From the NCBI GenBank assembly GCA_905250125.1, contig CAJNOL010000658.1:1-64000 (forward strand): DNA of 64,000 bases. Direction: 5' to 3'. The notes below the pieces were generated by a model. The model ran no database searches. It had not been told where the DNA came from and saw nothing but the letters and a program-made list of their open reading frames with translations. The translations under genes and the position numbers were made by a program. Shown here in pieces: positions 27,401-42,000 of this stretch (position 1 is its first letter; each line of letters opens with the position of its first letter). The DNA is from Rotaria sordida (taxonomy: Eukaryota > Rotifera > Eurotatoria > Philodinida > Philodinidae).

Positions 27401-30400
27401 AAGATAAAAACTAATAGAAAAAAAAATGAAGATCCTCTAAAAACAGATCGAAAATGTAGGCATTTTACAACACTTCATTGAAGATAAGAGAAATGACGAT
27501 GTCTGTACACTTTAACAGTATACATTCTATGAATTGCAGTTATTTACAGATGTACACAGAAGCTTGTTTTCTACAAGAATCTCAACGATTCATTTGAAAG
27601 CTCTTGTCACTTTCCATGCTATAGATTGAAGAATCTAATCCGCTGGACTAAGAAGGTAATCGTAGGATCATAGACAGAATATCGAATTTTAACGACAAAC
27701 GATAATGCTAGACTAGAGAATGACATAGTGATGAATAACGTTCATTTATAATGACATAATTTTAGTAGATAAACTTCTATACTCTTATATATCGTGTTAT
27801 CAGTATTAACAGATATTTAGTAGATATGTATAATTCTTTATAATATAAAAATATTTCGACAAATGAGCAAAATTATTCCGAATATATATTATCTAAGAAT
27901 GTCGAAGAACAATTCTAAAGAACAATCGAATGCTCAAGTAAAAGCTCATGATTTTCCTTCTCTTCAATTTTCTATAATAACTTTTTCTTTTTGTGAAATC
28001 AAATGAATAATTACAAGAAAAAGACAAAGAAAGTATGACTCTATTCGGAAGATTTAATCTATATTCCATCCATCTGGTGAACAGAGTTTCAAGTCAACAA
28101 TATGCACGGTTACTTTTTGTTCTCTATGTACTGAAAGACTTTAATCATGGATAATGATAACAAAATAATACTATTTATTTTATAAAATATTGTCTTTTTT
28201 CATAAATAATTGAGTCCAATTCGAAATCGTTTGATGTTTTTCTAAATCTGGTTTATTCGTCGTTCTAAATACTAGATTCATTAAATGCCAAACGAGATTT
28301 TAAAATTTTAAAATATTGAAATTATCCATCTCAATCTATAGACAAGAAAAGTCATGTGTGTGAATCAGTAATGTTCACTTGCAAGACAAAATTCAATACA
28401 AACAAGTGAGTAAAAAAAAACCTACTGATTTTTTTTTTCTTAAGACTATTTTAGATGTAGGAAAATAAATAAGAAGAATAGAAGTCATAAGCTAATTCAT
28501 ATTAAAACATCATCTTGATTATTTAGTAACAATAAGAAAAAAAGAAATATGTGCTTCATCTACTAGAAATTAAGTCTATTAACCAAAGCCAACGTTCGCT
28601 GCATTTTGTCATACAGGTACACTGTTGAAAATAACTCCTACTTGCTTCAACTATTCTTTTTTTGTTTTGTTAAACTATAATGATAGAAAAAAAAAGTTCC
28701 CATTATTTGAACTATAAATGATGCATATAATACCATTATTATATAATATGTAGAAGCAACTGCTATTCATTATTTATTAATAATTATTAATCTTAAATAA
28801 TACTTCTACTTGGCATAAATGCTTTTATTATATCAAAGTTGAGCTCTGTTAAGTAACAGAAATTTTATTTAATTAATACTCAAATTACATAAGAATAAAT
28901 TTTAATTTTTTGAAATTATAGTTTATGAAAATCTAATTGACTTAATGAGGGTTATGAAATAAACTGTTTCTTTTCAGAACAAACTTTAACATGAATGAAA
29001 TCTAGCATTATATTAATAAACATAATTAATTAATTCTAGGATTGTTTTGTATCGCATATTTATGATTACAATTAATTTGGTATTGCTTACTGTTATTTTG
29101 ATAAAAGATTCTTTATTATAACTAAAAGGTTTTTAGATTTCTTTCAGTTACATATCGTTTATTAGTTTAATTTGATGAAAAACAGAACAATTATTAATAG
29201 CATTTGTCATAGCAATGAAGCATACGAATAGTTGACTTTTTACATGAATTCACTGAAATATCCTTAGTTGATAATAAGAATAGAAAAAGTATTATTAGAG
29301 AATTTTTATATAATGAGATTACGATGGAAAATATATTTTTCTAGACTTAAATTAGTTCAAAGTTCAAATCGTTGATGATATCAATCGAAGATGTAAAACT
29401 AGATTTAATCAACAATTCATTTTCTTCTTAGAGAAATTGATAACATATTAAAATTTTTGTAAGTTTATTCGTCAAACTTTAAAACTGTTTGAAAAAACAA
29501 AGAGCGTAGTAATTGATTAATTCAAAAAGTATATCAGTTCAAATTGTAATATGTCAAACATTCTCTATTCTATTGCTTAAAATAGATATCAAATCAATAT
29601 TGAATTTTTGATACTGTTTTGTCATTTTAATAAATGTTAGTGTTGCATCGATTCTAAGTTTTTTTTTAGTTACTGATAATAAATATGATATCATTGACGA
29701 TGCAAATGATGCAGAAAAAGATAAATGTCAATTGGTCATTATTAGTAGTGATAAATCGTTGAATATTATGGTTTACAGAGTTTTAACTTGATATTATTCT
29801 CTAGTGATTTACAAATTGAACAGAAAGAAAAAATAAAAGTATGTGATTTTCTACAGATGCAACATTAATCTGTCAAGATTTGAATCATATAAAACAAGAA
29901 AAACAAAAGAAAGTAAGGAAAACAGAAGAACAATAATTGTTTATAATCAAAATAGAAATATAATAGGAAGATCATACATCTTTATATTTATATTTTTTTA
30001 TACATATTTATTATGACTCATAATTGAGTTTGTTATCAATTTTATTTTGAATTTTTCAATGAGAAATAAATGTTGATTAATTGAATTAGAAGATTAATCT
30101 TGATTTAAATTGAACTTTTTCAAATACTTTATTTTTAACTTCATTTCAAAGACATTTTAGAAATACTGTTTTTCGATAACAAGACCTATACTGAGTTTAA
30201 AACTCAAGACTAAACATTTACAAATGTTTATGATATTTGATAGAATTAATCTTGGATTAAATCGATGTTTTTTTTTTCTTTATTTTTCTACCGCTAAGTT
30301 CTTTTATTAAACTTTCAAATGTCAATAAAAAGAAATATTGTGCCGATACACGAATAAATAACACGAAAAGTATATATGAGTGAATAATAAATCAAATAGA

Positions 30401-33249
30401 AGTTCTGATCGTTCACACAAGAAGTTATATCTTGAATAAAGATAATTGATTTCAGTTTATATTTTCGAATGTCAATACTTGTTATAATATCAAAACGTAC
30501 GATATTTCTCGATTTCATTAGTTTTTCGAAATGCAATATAATACATTTTTACTTTAAATAGAAAAGAAAAATATTTTTATCTGTTTAATGTTGAAATATA
30601 ATTGAAGATCTCTAATAATCTTCGATTAAAGTTAAAAAATAGTTCTTTTTATAATTTCTAGTTACACATAGGTGAAATGACTAAATAGTAATGACGCATT
30701 TGTATTTCTTTGTAGTATGTAAAAATAGATTCAACATCAATTGTAATGATTATATTTCTATAATTATACTATATATTTTAAATGAAATCTATCAAACAAC
30801 AAAAGAATTATGCCATTTTATACAATATGACATAAACAATGACTAGTAAACTAGTATTGACTTAAATTATCTATCATTCAAGGCAATTCTAATTGTTTAT
30901 TCAAAACTACATAAATATTTTGTATATGATTAGTTATAACTAACTATACTAATTATATATTTTATTTCTAGATGAGCCTGTGATTTTGACTATTGAAAGA
31001 ACTTGTCTCTTTTATAAATATCGGAAAGATGGTCGATTAGTTTTGTAAAATGCTCTATGTTCTTGTTGTAAGTTTAAGTAATTATTCAATACATATCTAT
31101 AATTAACTTTGCTAAAAACGTTCAATAATTACATATAAAAATAAAAATTATATAGCTTTGATGACATATGAACTTGTTAAGTAATGCAAGCTCAAAATTG
31201 AAACATATTATTATTCTCTTTTCATCTATTTGTCTAGCAGAACAATCAAAAACTTAGGAGATTATTGCTAATATATAAACAATATTGTCTGTATTAGTAT
31301 ATACAATAGAATTACCATATGTTTCAATTATAATACATATTTATTTAAAGCAAAAAATATCTTCACCGTATAAATTTGGTTTTATCATTCGATGCCATCA
31401 TACAATATTAGATTATAATTTCTATCAGATATCTTCAGGTCATCAATATGATTCTATCTAATCGGAAAATTGAAAACAGTTTCGTTTTCTTTTTTCTGTC
31501 ATATATCAAACTCTATGTTATATAAATTAGCGATGTTGTAATTGTTTTTCATATATCTAATCATCTCACTTTTTCAAAGAATCCTATTCATTAACTAATA
31601 TTAGGACTTTGCGATAAATATATTTCAATGCTATTTAATCTTTTCATATGAGTATTTCTTAACAGTAAGAAGTAAAATAATATTATAATCATGCATCGAA
31701 TTTCCATTAAAAGTGATTATTATTTACTTCAATAATAGATGAATAATGAAATAAAAGAATTTTTGTTTTTTTTTCGTTAGAATAAGAATAGCAAACAATA
31801 CATTCAATCTGTTTTTGTTTGTTTGTAACTTTTTTCATATTTAACTTTGATCTAGTGAAGTCGAATTAAAGCATAGAATTGTATTCAATATCAATTATTT
31901 CATTTTATTGTCGATTTTAATATTATTTTGTTTGACCGGACTATACTAGGAAAGTTTAATCAAGGAATATGTCAATATATTCATCCAATGATTTTCAGTT
32001 ATATAAATAGATTCTCAACTGAATTCATTTAAGAAACAGGAAGGTCGTCATAGTAGTTTATCAGGAAATTTATCATTCAGCACGAATGAATATCAATCCG
32101 GTAAGTAAGAAAACTAAGAAGATAATGTCTCTTCACTATTTTCTTAACCAATCTTGTTAATCATATTGCTATATATATATGTTTGAGTTGACAACCTTGT
32201 ACACATACGCTGATAGGAAAATACCAAGACAAGAAGAAAGAGAATAGCATGAAAAATTCTCGTAATCTACAATAGTCGCGTGCGAGATGAGCTAGAATAA
32301 GCAATAGAAATGGCAAGGCAAAATGTGCAAGAATGAGGAGGAAAAAAAACCGACATTTTTCTACATAATTAAGTTTTGATGCGAACGAGAACTATTCTGA
32401 TTTTACTGAATAGTAAAACTTGAAAAAGAAAATTTATCTCTTGTCTTATTGATCTGTTTATAGATAATCTACTTTCTTTATATTTTTTTTTTTTAAAAAT
32501 TGAAATTATCTTCATTTATCCTACACATTTATTGTTATATTTTACATGATTTTGTTGGATGTTATATGAAACTTTGAAAAGAATTGTTATAGTAATATCG
32601 ATAATAACATATATTATTTATAAGGAATAAAGAAAAATGGTGAGACAAAGAGTAACTTATATCAGGTAAGTGCAATAATCATACGCATGCGTGCAAAGAA
32701 AAGCATAAGGAAGGAAATTTGGTAGAAACGATATTAAGAACAGAATTATAAGCTTTCGCTTTTTTTTCTCTCTTATATTGGTTCTTTTTTTCTGCTCTTT
32801 CTTTTTTCTTTTGCAGAACTGTTACTTGAACAAGTACAAAGAAAAACTCAGTTCTGACTGCTTGCTTTATTATAGAACGTAAAAGAGAAAGGGAGAGAAG
32901 AAATTCTAAGCGACGAGTTGTTTCTTTTCACAAGAAAAAGAGAAAAAGAAAAAAGAGACGACTGCAATCGAAGAATGGCATCGTTCATTTATTCATTTGT
33001 TTAGTTTATCACCTTACTGTTGCATTACATAAGCATTTCATATATTTTTTTTTTCATTCCAAGTAAACGAACTTGACATCCTCTTATTTCCGCATGAATT
33101 CAATATGAAAATTATTTCTTTTAATCCAAAATATATAATACTATGATTTTGCAAGAAAAACAAGTAATGAATAAGAGTCTTATTTTCATTCTCTCCGTTT
33201 ACTATAAAGATGAATATTGATCAACAACAACAACAACAACAATATATTA
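24498..33249. other. gene-poor AT-rich region with decayed coding traces
   Basis: No intact gene is supported. Traces of old coding sequence occur on the minus strand at 25340-26260 and on the plus strand near 29665-29790 (a short frame after a TTTTTTTAG acceptor-like site that reads DDANDAEKDKCQLVIISSD). The frame at 27154-27393 is AT-biased and unrecognised. The segment 32600-33000 has purine/pyrimidine tracts and may be upstream sequence of the small gene at 33250. Confidence 0.45.
25340..26260 (-). pseudogene. decayed protein-coding gene, family not recognised
   Basis: Four open fragments lie in order on the minus strand, separated by stops and frame changes. Around 26255-26200 one reads IDQWDTFETLLDRLFIGT. 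Around 25990-25880 another includes LKKLKSVFNFVGDYTDKF. Around 25755-25695 one includes NLDIDTAFELFDEMK. From about 25620 to 25361 a longer piece includes LIEETHNEVIKTSIERF and FSQQYVEILKRIFNIEVLL, with an in-frame TAA before LIEE. These look like one large helical protein that has lost its frame. Unrecognised exons could remove some of the breaks, but not all of the in-exon stops. Confidence 0.45.
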
Positions 33250-33896
33250 ATGGATATTATTATAACTGCAGTTGGTGAATTTATTTGGGCATCATCGTAT
33301 GTATTATAATTTAGAATTATATATATTTTGTTTTTTTTTAACTTTATTTTATTTATTTTAGATGTGCTCTGGTAAATTTTTGTCTTAGTTCAGGTCTTAG
33401 TGTTCTTGTCGTATTTATCTCATTTCTTTGTGCTATTCTTGCATCAGCCTTTTATAAATATTCGACAAGTCGTCAACATACATCGTCTGATGATAGTACA
33501 TGTGTTCTTAACAATCATGATTACGAAGATCTAGACGAGCCGATTACAGTAACACCAACAACAGAACAATCGATAGAACAATCATTGCCATTAATAACAA
33601 CTGACGAATCAAATAATACTAATAATAGTCGATCATTATCAGAAATTGACATTTGTTTAGAAGAAGAAAATATAAATGGAGATACAATAGATAATAATGA
33701 ACAAATATCAGATGATATATTAATTGATACTATTGAAGGTTCGGAAGAAGAAATTCAAAAACAACAAATAGCTAATATATATCGTCTTTTAAATGATCAA
33801 AATCTAATTAATAATTGGACAACAACTGATTTTCTTGAACAACTTAAAATGTATGGACTTCATACATATGATGAAAATGAACCAGAATCACCTTAA
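33250..33896 (+). CDS. small membrane protein with acidic tail, unknown
   Basis: Two exons, 33250-33296 and 33362-33896, joined across a 65-nt intron (GTATGT ... TTTTAG), give 193 residues. The first about 45 residues are hydrophobic (MDIIITAVGEFIWASS, then LSVLVVFISFLCAILASAF) and end in KYSTSR, so this is probably a signal anchor or a short membrane hairpin. The remaining about 145 residues are acidic and rich in Asp, Glu, Asn and Thr, without a recognised domain. They end in a short helix-like part (FLEQLKMYGLHTY). An upstream ATG at 33210 opens a short CAA-repeat frame that stops near 33279 in another frame and could act as an upstream ORF. No family is recognised. Confidence 0.6.
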
Positions 33897-36038
33897 ATAA
33901 ATAAAAATGTACATATATATGTATTAAATTCTTTTTTTTTTCTTCTTTTTATGGACTTCTGTAGATTTATGTCATTGTTTAGACAACGCTTTATGTCATT
34001 TTAATGTAATTTGCAATAGTCATATATAGAAACAAATTTATTATGTTCATTAAATGATCTAAATATATGATTTTATTTGTATAGAACTGTATAGGAATTT
34101 ATTTTCAATATTTTGTCGACAGATAAAATAGTTAAAGATTTTATTTGATGATTTTAGTTTTCTTTTAGAAGAAAAGCAAAACTCTCATAATCCATGCATT
34201 CAAAGTCTACGATAATTTGTATACTCTTTGATTTTAAATGTGAAATTGATGATGTTGAAAAAAATAAGCGATCTCGAGATCAATATAAAATAAATTTTCG
34301 TATTCTGAAAATCAGAAGCCATTTATTACAAACTAAAAATTTATAGTGCCTAAAATTAGAACTTACATTAGATAAATCTTTTTTTCTTTCGAAAAATGTA
34401 AAATGATATTCTACAAGGATATGAATTTCCATATTTAATTCATCACATGCAAAAACCATTTTTACTATTTTTAGAAAAAAAATTCTGTGAAATTGTTACA
34501 AAGATTATGAAAGCTTTTCAATGTCGAATTCAGGAAATTTTCTACAATTTTACGTCTTTAAAACGATGAATATAACTTATAAAAGAGTTGTAGATAAATG
34601 AATATTAATTTCTATGTTTGTCAAAACATCTAAAATGTGGGTTTTTTTTTCAGAGTTCTTTTGTAATAATAATTACGTTTTGTCTCTCATAACATTTTTT
34701 AACTTCATTTTTCATTATTGTTCTAATATTTCCAGATCAGGTGTCTGTTACTTTATAATATTCATCATGTTTTTTTTTTTAATTAGATCTAGTTTGAACT
34801 ACCTCATGATAGGTATTATTCTATGCCGGTAGGACGCGTAAAATTATATGAATTTCTTGAATTCAACATTAAAAAGCTTTCATAACCTTTGTAATTAAAG
34901 GAAAGACTAGATCACACTCCCTATGCTAAAAATAAACAATGTCTTGTTAGTTGAAATTTTCGACATTTTTCCTGTCGACCTTTCTCCAGTCAACCTTATA
35001 TCTTCTTCAACTATAATTCTCTGGTTCGTGTGTAAATGTCTATAATTAAGTTTCAGTTCATATTTATTTCTTGCCAAAAATATTTTATTCAATCCATTCT
35101 ATCAATATATACCATTGTCATTTTGATTTATTCACTAAAATTTTGTAGAAAAACAAAAGCAATCTTACTCAAAAAAAAAAATTCATTGAAAAACAAAATA
35201 AGAAGTATTTGTACGATTAATTTCATGAAATTTTATTATTTTTTTGAACATCTTTTGGTACAATAAGGTAGGCATTCTATACTATAAGAAGACAAGAGAA
35301 TTTATAATAAACAAAAAACAACAATTCTGAAAAGTTAAATATTCAGATGATAACTTCTATTTACTTAAATTTCACATTTTAGTAAAAATGTTAAAACTAC
35401 TTCTGTTTTTTTTTTTCTTTTTTTTATCTTGAGTAAAATTTTACATGACAAAGATTTCATTTTCATTTCATTAAGATTTGTTTTAAAGACATATGTTAAA
35501 TTTCATAAATCAAGTGGCCAGAATATTACTATACGAAAATGAACAATAAAAATGAATTAGAAAAGAACAAGAAGAAAGAAAAAAACGTGCAAAACTTAGA
35601 GCAAATCTGACCCCTCACATGTACGTGTAAATGTGCAAATACTTCACTATCTATTGTTCTGTCTTCTTAAATACAATAGAACTATATAAAGCAGTAAAAG
35701 AAGAATTAAGACAAAAAAAAAAAAAAAAAAACAAGAAAGAAAAGGACAATGGATAAACGTACACAGAAAAAACAAAAGATATGATAAAATTTTTAAAAAA
35801 AAATGAACAAAAACATGTGAGGCAGATGACGAAATTCCTGATAGAAAGAAAAAAGAAAATACTACACGCTACATATAATATTATAATATTTCATTTGTTT
35901 TTTTGTTTTTTTTTGTTTTTGATTAAGAAAGTAAAAACATACAGGCACATAAACACATTGTATACAGAAGAAATAAAAAAAACGAGGCAAGTATTTAGAA
36001 CTCTGTATATATATGTTAATAATTCTTAAATATTTAAA
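33897..36038. other. spacer between convergent genes
   Basis: AT-rich, with 3' UTRs of both neighbours and no supported gene. It contains a palindrome at about 34440-34950 and a run of about 17 A residues near 35716-35732. Confidence 0.5.
34440..34950. repeat. long inverted repeat F4
   Basis: The arms at about 34483-34560 and 34832-34905 are reverse complements. Matched blocks include TTACAAAG, TTATGAAAGCTTTT, AATGT-GAATTCA and ATTTTACG. The spacer of about 270 nt does not align to itself, so this is a stem with a large loop. Confidence 0.8.
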
Positions 36039-39000
36039 TTAAAGACCCGTTTTTGATACTCGTCGATCTAAATAATTAGATAAGAATTATATAAAGATAA
36101 ATCAATAAAATATATACCTGCAAATCCAACTAATTTCGTATGTGTAGTTGGTACTTCTGAAGATTGTATTTCTGAATTTGTCTCATTAATAATTGGTTCA
36201 ATATGAACAATAGTTGGTAATGTTCGTGATGTTATTGGATAATTTCTTTCACGATACCATTGAACAGATTTTTTATCAAGTACAAGTAATTCAAGATCAT
36301 CACGTCCCATATGATGTTTTATTTTATCTAAGATAGTTTCATATATTAATCCATCAATATTTGAACCATTTATTTCAATAATACGATCACCATCACGTAA
36401 ACCACAAACAGCTGCTGGTGAATGTTTTGTTACATCGGAAATGAATACTCGACTAAATTAAATCAAAGAATATAATTAGAAAAAAATTATTATAATAAAA
36501 AAATTATATTTTACCCAAGTTTTTTTGGATCACCACATAAGAAAAACCCATAAAATGGTGATGTTGGAAATTTTCGAATACGACAAAGACGTGCAACTGG
36601 TGCATCTTGTGTTGAAATATCTGATAATTTATTTATTGAACCTTCTATATATATAGTAAAAACAAATTTATCATAACAATAATTCAGACAACAAAACTTC
36701 CTTATGGTTGAAACACAAAACTCACATGTATTCTTTAGCCTCATTATACTAATACAAAACATGTAAAATGAAAAATTACTCACAGACTGTTATATATCTC
36801 GATAAATTCAGAAACATTGATATTGATTATTTCTGAAAGTTATAATTTGATCAATTCATACTTTCTATGTTGACCATATGACTATTGTAGCAAATCACTA
36901 CTCATCATACTTGACATCTTGAATATAGATTTTTATCTGCCCAAAAATCAAAAACTACAAGATTTAAAACATACATAAGCGTATTCCAGTCATTTGAATT
37001 TCAAGAAAGACTTTGGAATATTCTAGAAATATCTAGAATAGTCTAAGTCTTATCGTTAATTCTGTTCAGTACCTTTTGTTTCGTTGCTAAAGAACTCTGT
37101 AAAAAGGATTCCGATGCTTGTTGTTCTCGATTGATATGAAAACATAATCAATGACCAACTCGATCGCTAAGGTCTGTAACGGAGAAGATGAGTGAGTATC
37201 GAATAAGAAGGAAAAAGTAAGACTTCGAAATACTGAAGCCTTGCTTGTTCCTCCCTTGGTAGGAACCCACAAAACTTCAACTTAAAACTTACACTCATTA
37301 TGTTTTTCGAAAATATATCTGAACTTCATAAAAGAAAAGAAAATAACAAATAAACCTACTTTCGTATGAAGCTGAAATATGTTTTGTTAGATGCATACTA
37401 GTTGGAGAAGCTGTAATTCCTAGAAAATAAAAGAAAACTAAAAAACAAAGAAAATATAATATAAATTTATACCTGTAGCCAATGCAGGTACACTTCCACC
37501 GAAAGCACGATTAGTAACATTTTCAAGATGTTTTAATTGTCCAGGTAGATTAGGATAACTTGTAGCAATTTTTTGTTGATTAAGACTATCAAATGGACTT
37601 ATTGAACTATTTATATCAGATAAATCATCACCCGAAACACCTATTGGATGTGATGAATGAATTGCTGTTGATGTTACTGCATTATTATTATTGTTATTGC
37701 TATTTAATAAACCATTTGTATTTGTTTGTTTATCAGCATTTGTTGTTGATGGATAAACATCACGAGAAGAACCATCTACAACACGCATTTCAATTGTATC
37801 ATTTGTCCGCATTGCAGAGACAAGCATGTCAACTACCTTTAAAATAAGAAACAATATTCTGTTGTTTTTTTTTGTATTTATTATGATTATTAAATCTTCT
37901 TTCAAAATAAAATTTTATATTCCAAATATAGACAAATACATACTTGCTCATATCTAACATTTCTTACATTGACACCATCAACTTCCAATACCTCATCATT
38001 AATTTGTAAACCAGCGATATCAGCTGCTGAGTACTATTGAATAATAACAACAACAACAAAAAAAAGAAAATACATAATACATCAATAGAATTTGAATTTA
38101 ATTTACGAACTTTTTCAACAGCTGTAATTGTATGATCATAATCACCGGTGGCACTAAGAACAAAGCCAAGACCCTTATTACGATCAACTTTGAGTACACA
38201 TCGGCGAGGACCTCGAAGAAAGTCAAATGATCCAGTTGATACTGTTGAACGAACTGTATCATGTACAGTTGAAATAGGTACAGTTGATGTAGTATTAGCA
38301 ATCGTATCAAGTGATTGTGAAACACGTGGTACTTCTAATCGATTATGTCCAACATGAACAGTTGGTGGAGAAGGTGCACGTGTTTTTGAACTAACTTTTG
38401 TTTTTGGAGGAGCATCAAAGTCAACTACAGGGGAAAAAAAAGCATGAAAAATAAAATAACTTATTAACTTTTATTCCACATATCATCTATTTACAATTAC
38501 AAAAAAGAAAAAGAATCATACTCTTGTCAAATTCGATTTACTTTTCTTATCATCATACTATTTCCATATACAAGAGTTTCACTTTTCTTTTAAGTTTTCT
38601 ACATTTCTCATTCGTAAAAAAATCCTATTTTCCGCGAAATTTAACTTTTGGTTTAATTCATTTTTATAAATACAGGATGGTCCAAAGGTCACCGAACAGT
38701 TTTGGATTGCAAATAACTTCTGACAGAAACAAGAAAGAAACATACGATTTTCACCATTGAAAAGAGAAGAGTTGGGCGTAACAAACCATATACGAAACAC
38801 AATATTCATAATTTTTCTGGGTGGTTTTTGAAAAACCAAGATTAAACAAACTGTTGTATTCAGAATTTAACGTTTTATGAGAACTTCAAAAATTTCGATT
38901 TTTATATACCATCTAAAAATGTTTTTAAACATTATATTTCTTATATAGTTCGATGCCTCCAAGTCTCTTCTTTTCAACAATGAAAACCACAACTTTCTTT

Positions 39001-42000
39001 CTTTTTTTCTATCAAAATTTATTCGTTAGTTATAAGAAATATTTATTACTTTTCTCAGTTGTGACTATCAACATTATCAAAATATCTTTTACTCGATATC
39101 AACAAAGTAAAATAAAAAGCACAAGATCAAAGTATTCAATACTCTAAAGAAATGCTAAAGTCTCTCAGACTATTCTATTCTAATAGATCTATACTAAAAT
39201 CATATCTAGGTGATATTGTCAGATAACCTACCGTGTTTGTATTGTGTTTCTAAGAATATGTGCATCTGTGTCGGTCATAGGCGTGCAATATAGATAGAAT
39301 AAAAAGATGTTTTTTTTTTTTGTCTTTTATCTACAGTAGTCGTTGTAATATAGAGTGCTGGAGCATGCAAAATGTGCATTTTTTGTTGTGTGTACAGTGC
39401 GAAAATAATAATATAAAGAAGTGATACTAATAGAAATAAATATTAAAAAAAAAAGTTCTAGAAAAAAAAAACACTACGTTTTTTTTAAATTACAACTGAC
39501 AACAGTTATAGTAATAATAACGATACGAAGAAGAAAATGTCAAAATAGCTACATGCAAAAAGAAGAAGAAAAAAAAAAAGAAAAGAAATAATCACGAACG
39601 TTTTGATGATTTTGAATGTCCAATTTTGTGAAATAAATTATTAATTGCATTTGGTATAGCTTTTGCTTTTGATGGTTTTGATTCTTTAGTGGATGTTGTC
39701 GAATGTGATGTACTAGGTACATTTTGAGAAACACTTGAAGAAGTATCCTTTTGTTCAGATTTCGTATGTGCAGGATCAAAAAATTTTAATGGTGTTTCGT
39801 GAGAACGGGCAGAAGCATGAGCAAGTGTACTAGGCGGTGTAGATAAATCAAAACTAACTGCTGGTTGTGAATGGCGTGTTGTTTTGGCTTGTGATGTAAT
39901 AGGAGGTGATGATTTTTGTTCAGGTAAATCTTGTTTAGCATTTTCTTCATTCTCAGAATCCGTTTCTTTTGGTGTCGGAAGATGATAACCAACTGTCATA
40001 TTATGAGCAGATGAAATACTATCAGTAGATTTTCTATTACTATTATGTAACTGTTCTGGACTATCTTTTGATGATATTGAAGTTGTTGCTGCTCCTGTGG
40101 CAGCAACAGGTAATTTATGAAAACTTGCTGATGACCTACTTTTTGGAAAAATATGTTTTACTTTCATTTCGGGTTCTTTTAATGGTTTTTTTGTTCGTTG
40201 ACAATAATCAAATGTTTCTTGATCAGCAACAAGCATTTCTAATCGTCCATCACGTCTAGCTTTTTCAATTTCTTTTTTAACTTTATCATAACCTAAATTT
40301 TTGGTTTTACGTTCATTAATTTTTAATAATACATCACGTGATTGTAAACCAGCACCTTCAGCGGGTGATTGTTGTTCAACACGTAATATAATTGGATATT
40401 CATAATCAGGATCTTCACTTAATTCAAAACCAAATGTTGCTGCATGTGTACCATCAGAATTAGTTGGATGTAAATGACAAAGACGTAATGTATATGATAA
40501 TTCTTTATTTCGCTGTTCTAAAAAAAAGAAAAGCAGCAGAAAAAAAAAGAAAGAACAGAGATACATGCCAAACTAAATATTGAGCAAAAGCAAATAGGAA
40601 TTGGTAAGCAATGAAAATAAAACTGAGCTTTAAATCGTAAAAACAAAAGAATTTATATATATATAGGCAAATACGGACAAGATCAATTTATAAGCCAAGA
40701 AACAAAAAAAAAAAAAAGAAAAAAAAAGAAATAAGAAATCAAGCAAACTTGCCTTGAACATGCATCGTGAATATTTTTAATATAAAGAATGTTCTTTTTT
40801 TTGTTTTCTTTTTATTCAAAAATACATGTTTATGATGATTATAGTCTCTTATTTGCGATCACGCCCCGAATCTAAATTCTTCGTAGTAGTGCTGCTGCTG
40901 CCGTCGACAGAGGAGGAGGAGATGCCTCGATCTTAAACGAGAGAGAAAAAAACGAAAAGAAAATTATTTGATTATTTTTGTTTATGGACTACGCATTAAT
41001 TGCGGCCAAAAAATTTTAAGCCAATTAGTGAAAAATAATCGCTTTTGTTAGAGTGAGTAAAATTGCTTTGTCTCATTTTTATGACAATATCCAAAAATGC
41101 GCCCACGTTGCAGTTAAGGAGCAAACAACACACACGATATCATGCATATTTAAATATATCGACTATCAAATGTTCAACATCAATTAATTCGCGATATTTT
41201 AATCCAATTAATAGATTTTGTATATTAACAGCTTGTTTCAAATCATAATTATGATTTGTATCATTGCAGTTTTTAAAGTAGTAATACAAGGATATAATTT
41301 GAATGCACAAATATATACTAATGACCCATTTTTTTGGTTTTGAAATAATTATCATAACAAAATTGTTCTTTCACCATTTTTTTTTGCTTTGTTGACAAAG
41401 TAAACATAATATTCTTTATTTCAAATGAAATATTACTTTCATTTTTATCTTTCTGTATGTTTCAACAATATATAAACCATGATTCAACCAATTTTGTAGT
41501 AAATAATTAAAAAATGTTCACTTTTTGGAAACATAATAAAACTGAGACAATGCAATTTTACTCATTTCAAAAGGACATCAATCATTTGTCACTAATTGAC
41601 TTCAATTTTGATCACAATTACAAAGCTACGTGTTTATGTGCATTGGTGTGTTTAGATATCAAAGAACAGGCGGCATTTGTTGTCATCAATATTAAGCTTC
41701 AAGAATATGTGAAAATGACAATATAGTTTGACTAATCCCCTATCCATCCACAACGACAGCAGCTTAATAAATAATATACCATTTGAAATAAAGAAAAATA
41801 AAAACAGAAAAGAATAGAATTTCAAAAGAAAAAAAATTGGCCATTGTTGATGAAATGGAGTAAGGGTAAGAAAATTTTCATGCAAAGATATCGGTGAGTA
41901 TTGTCAAGTGATGTTCAAAAGCTTTAGATGAGGAAAAAAAACAAAAACAAAAACTCAACAAATAGAAAAAAAAACTTTCAAAGCATTATTTTATTTTCTT

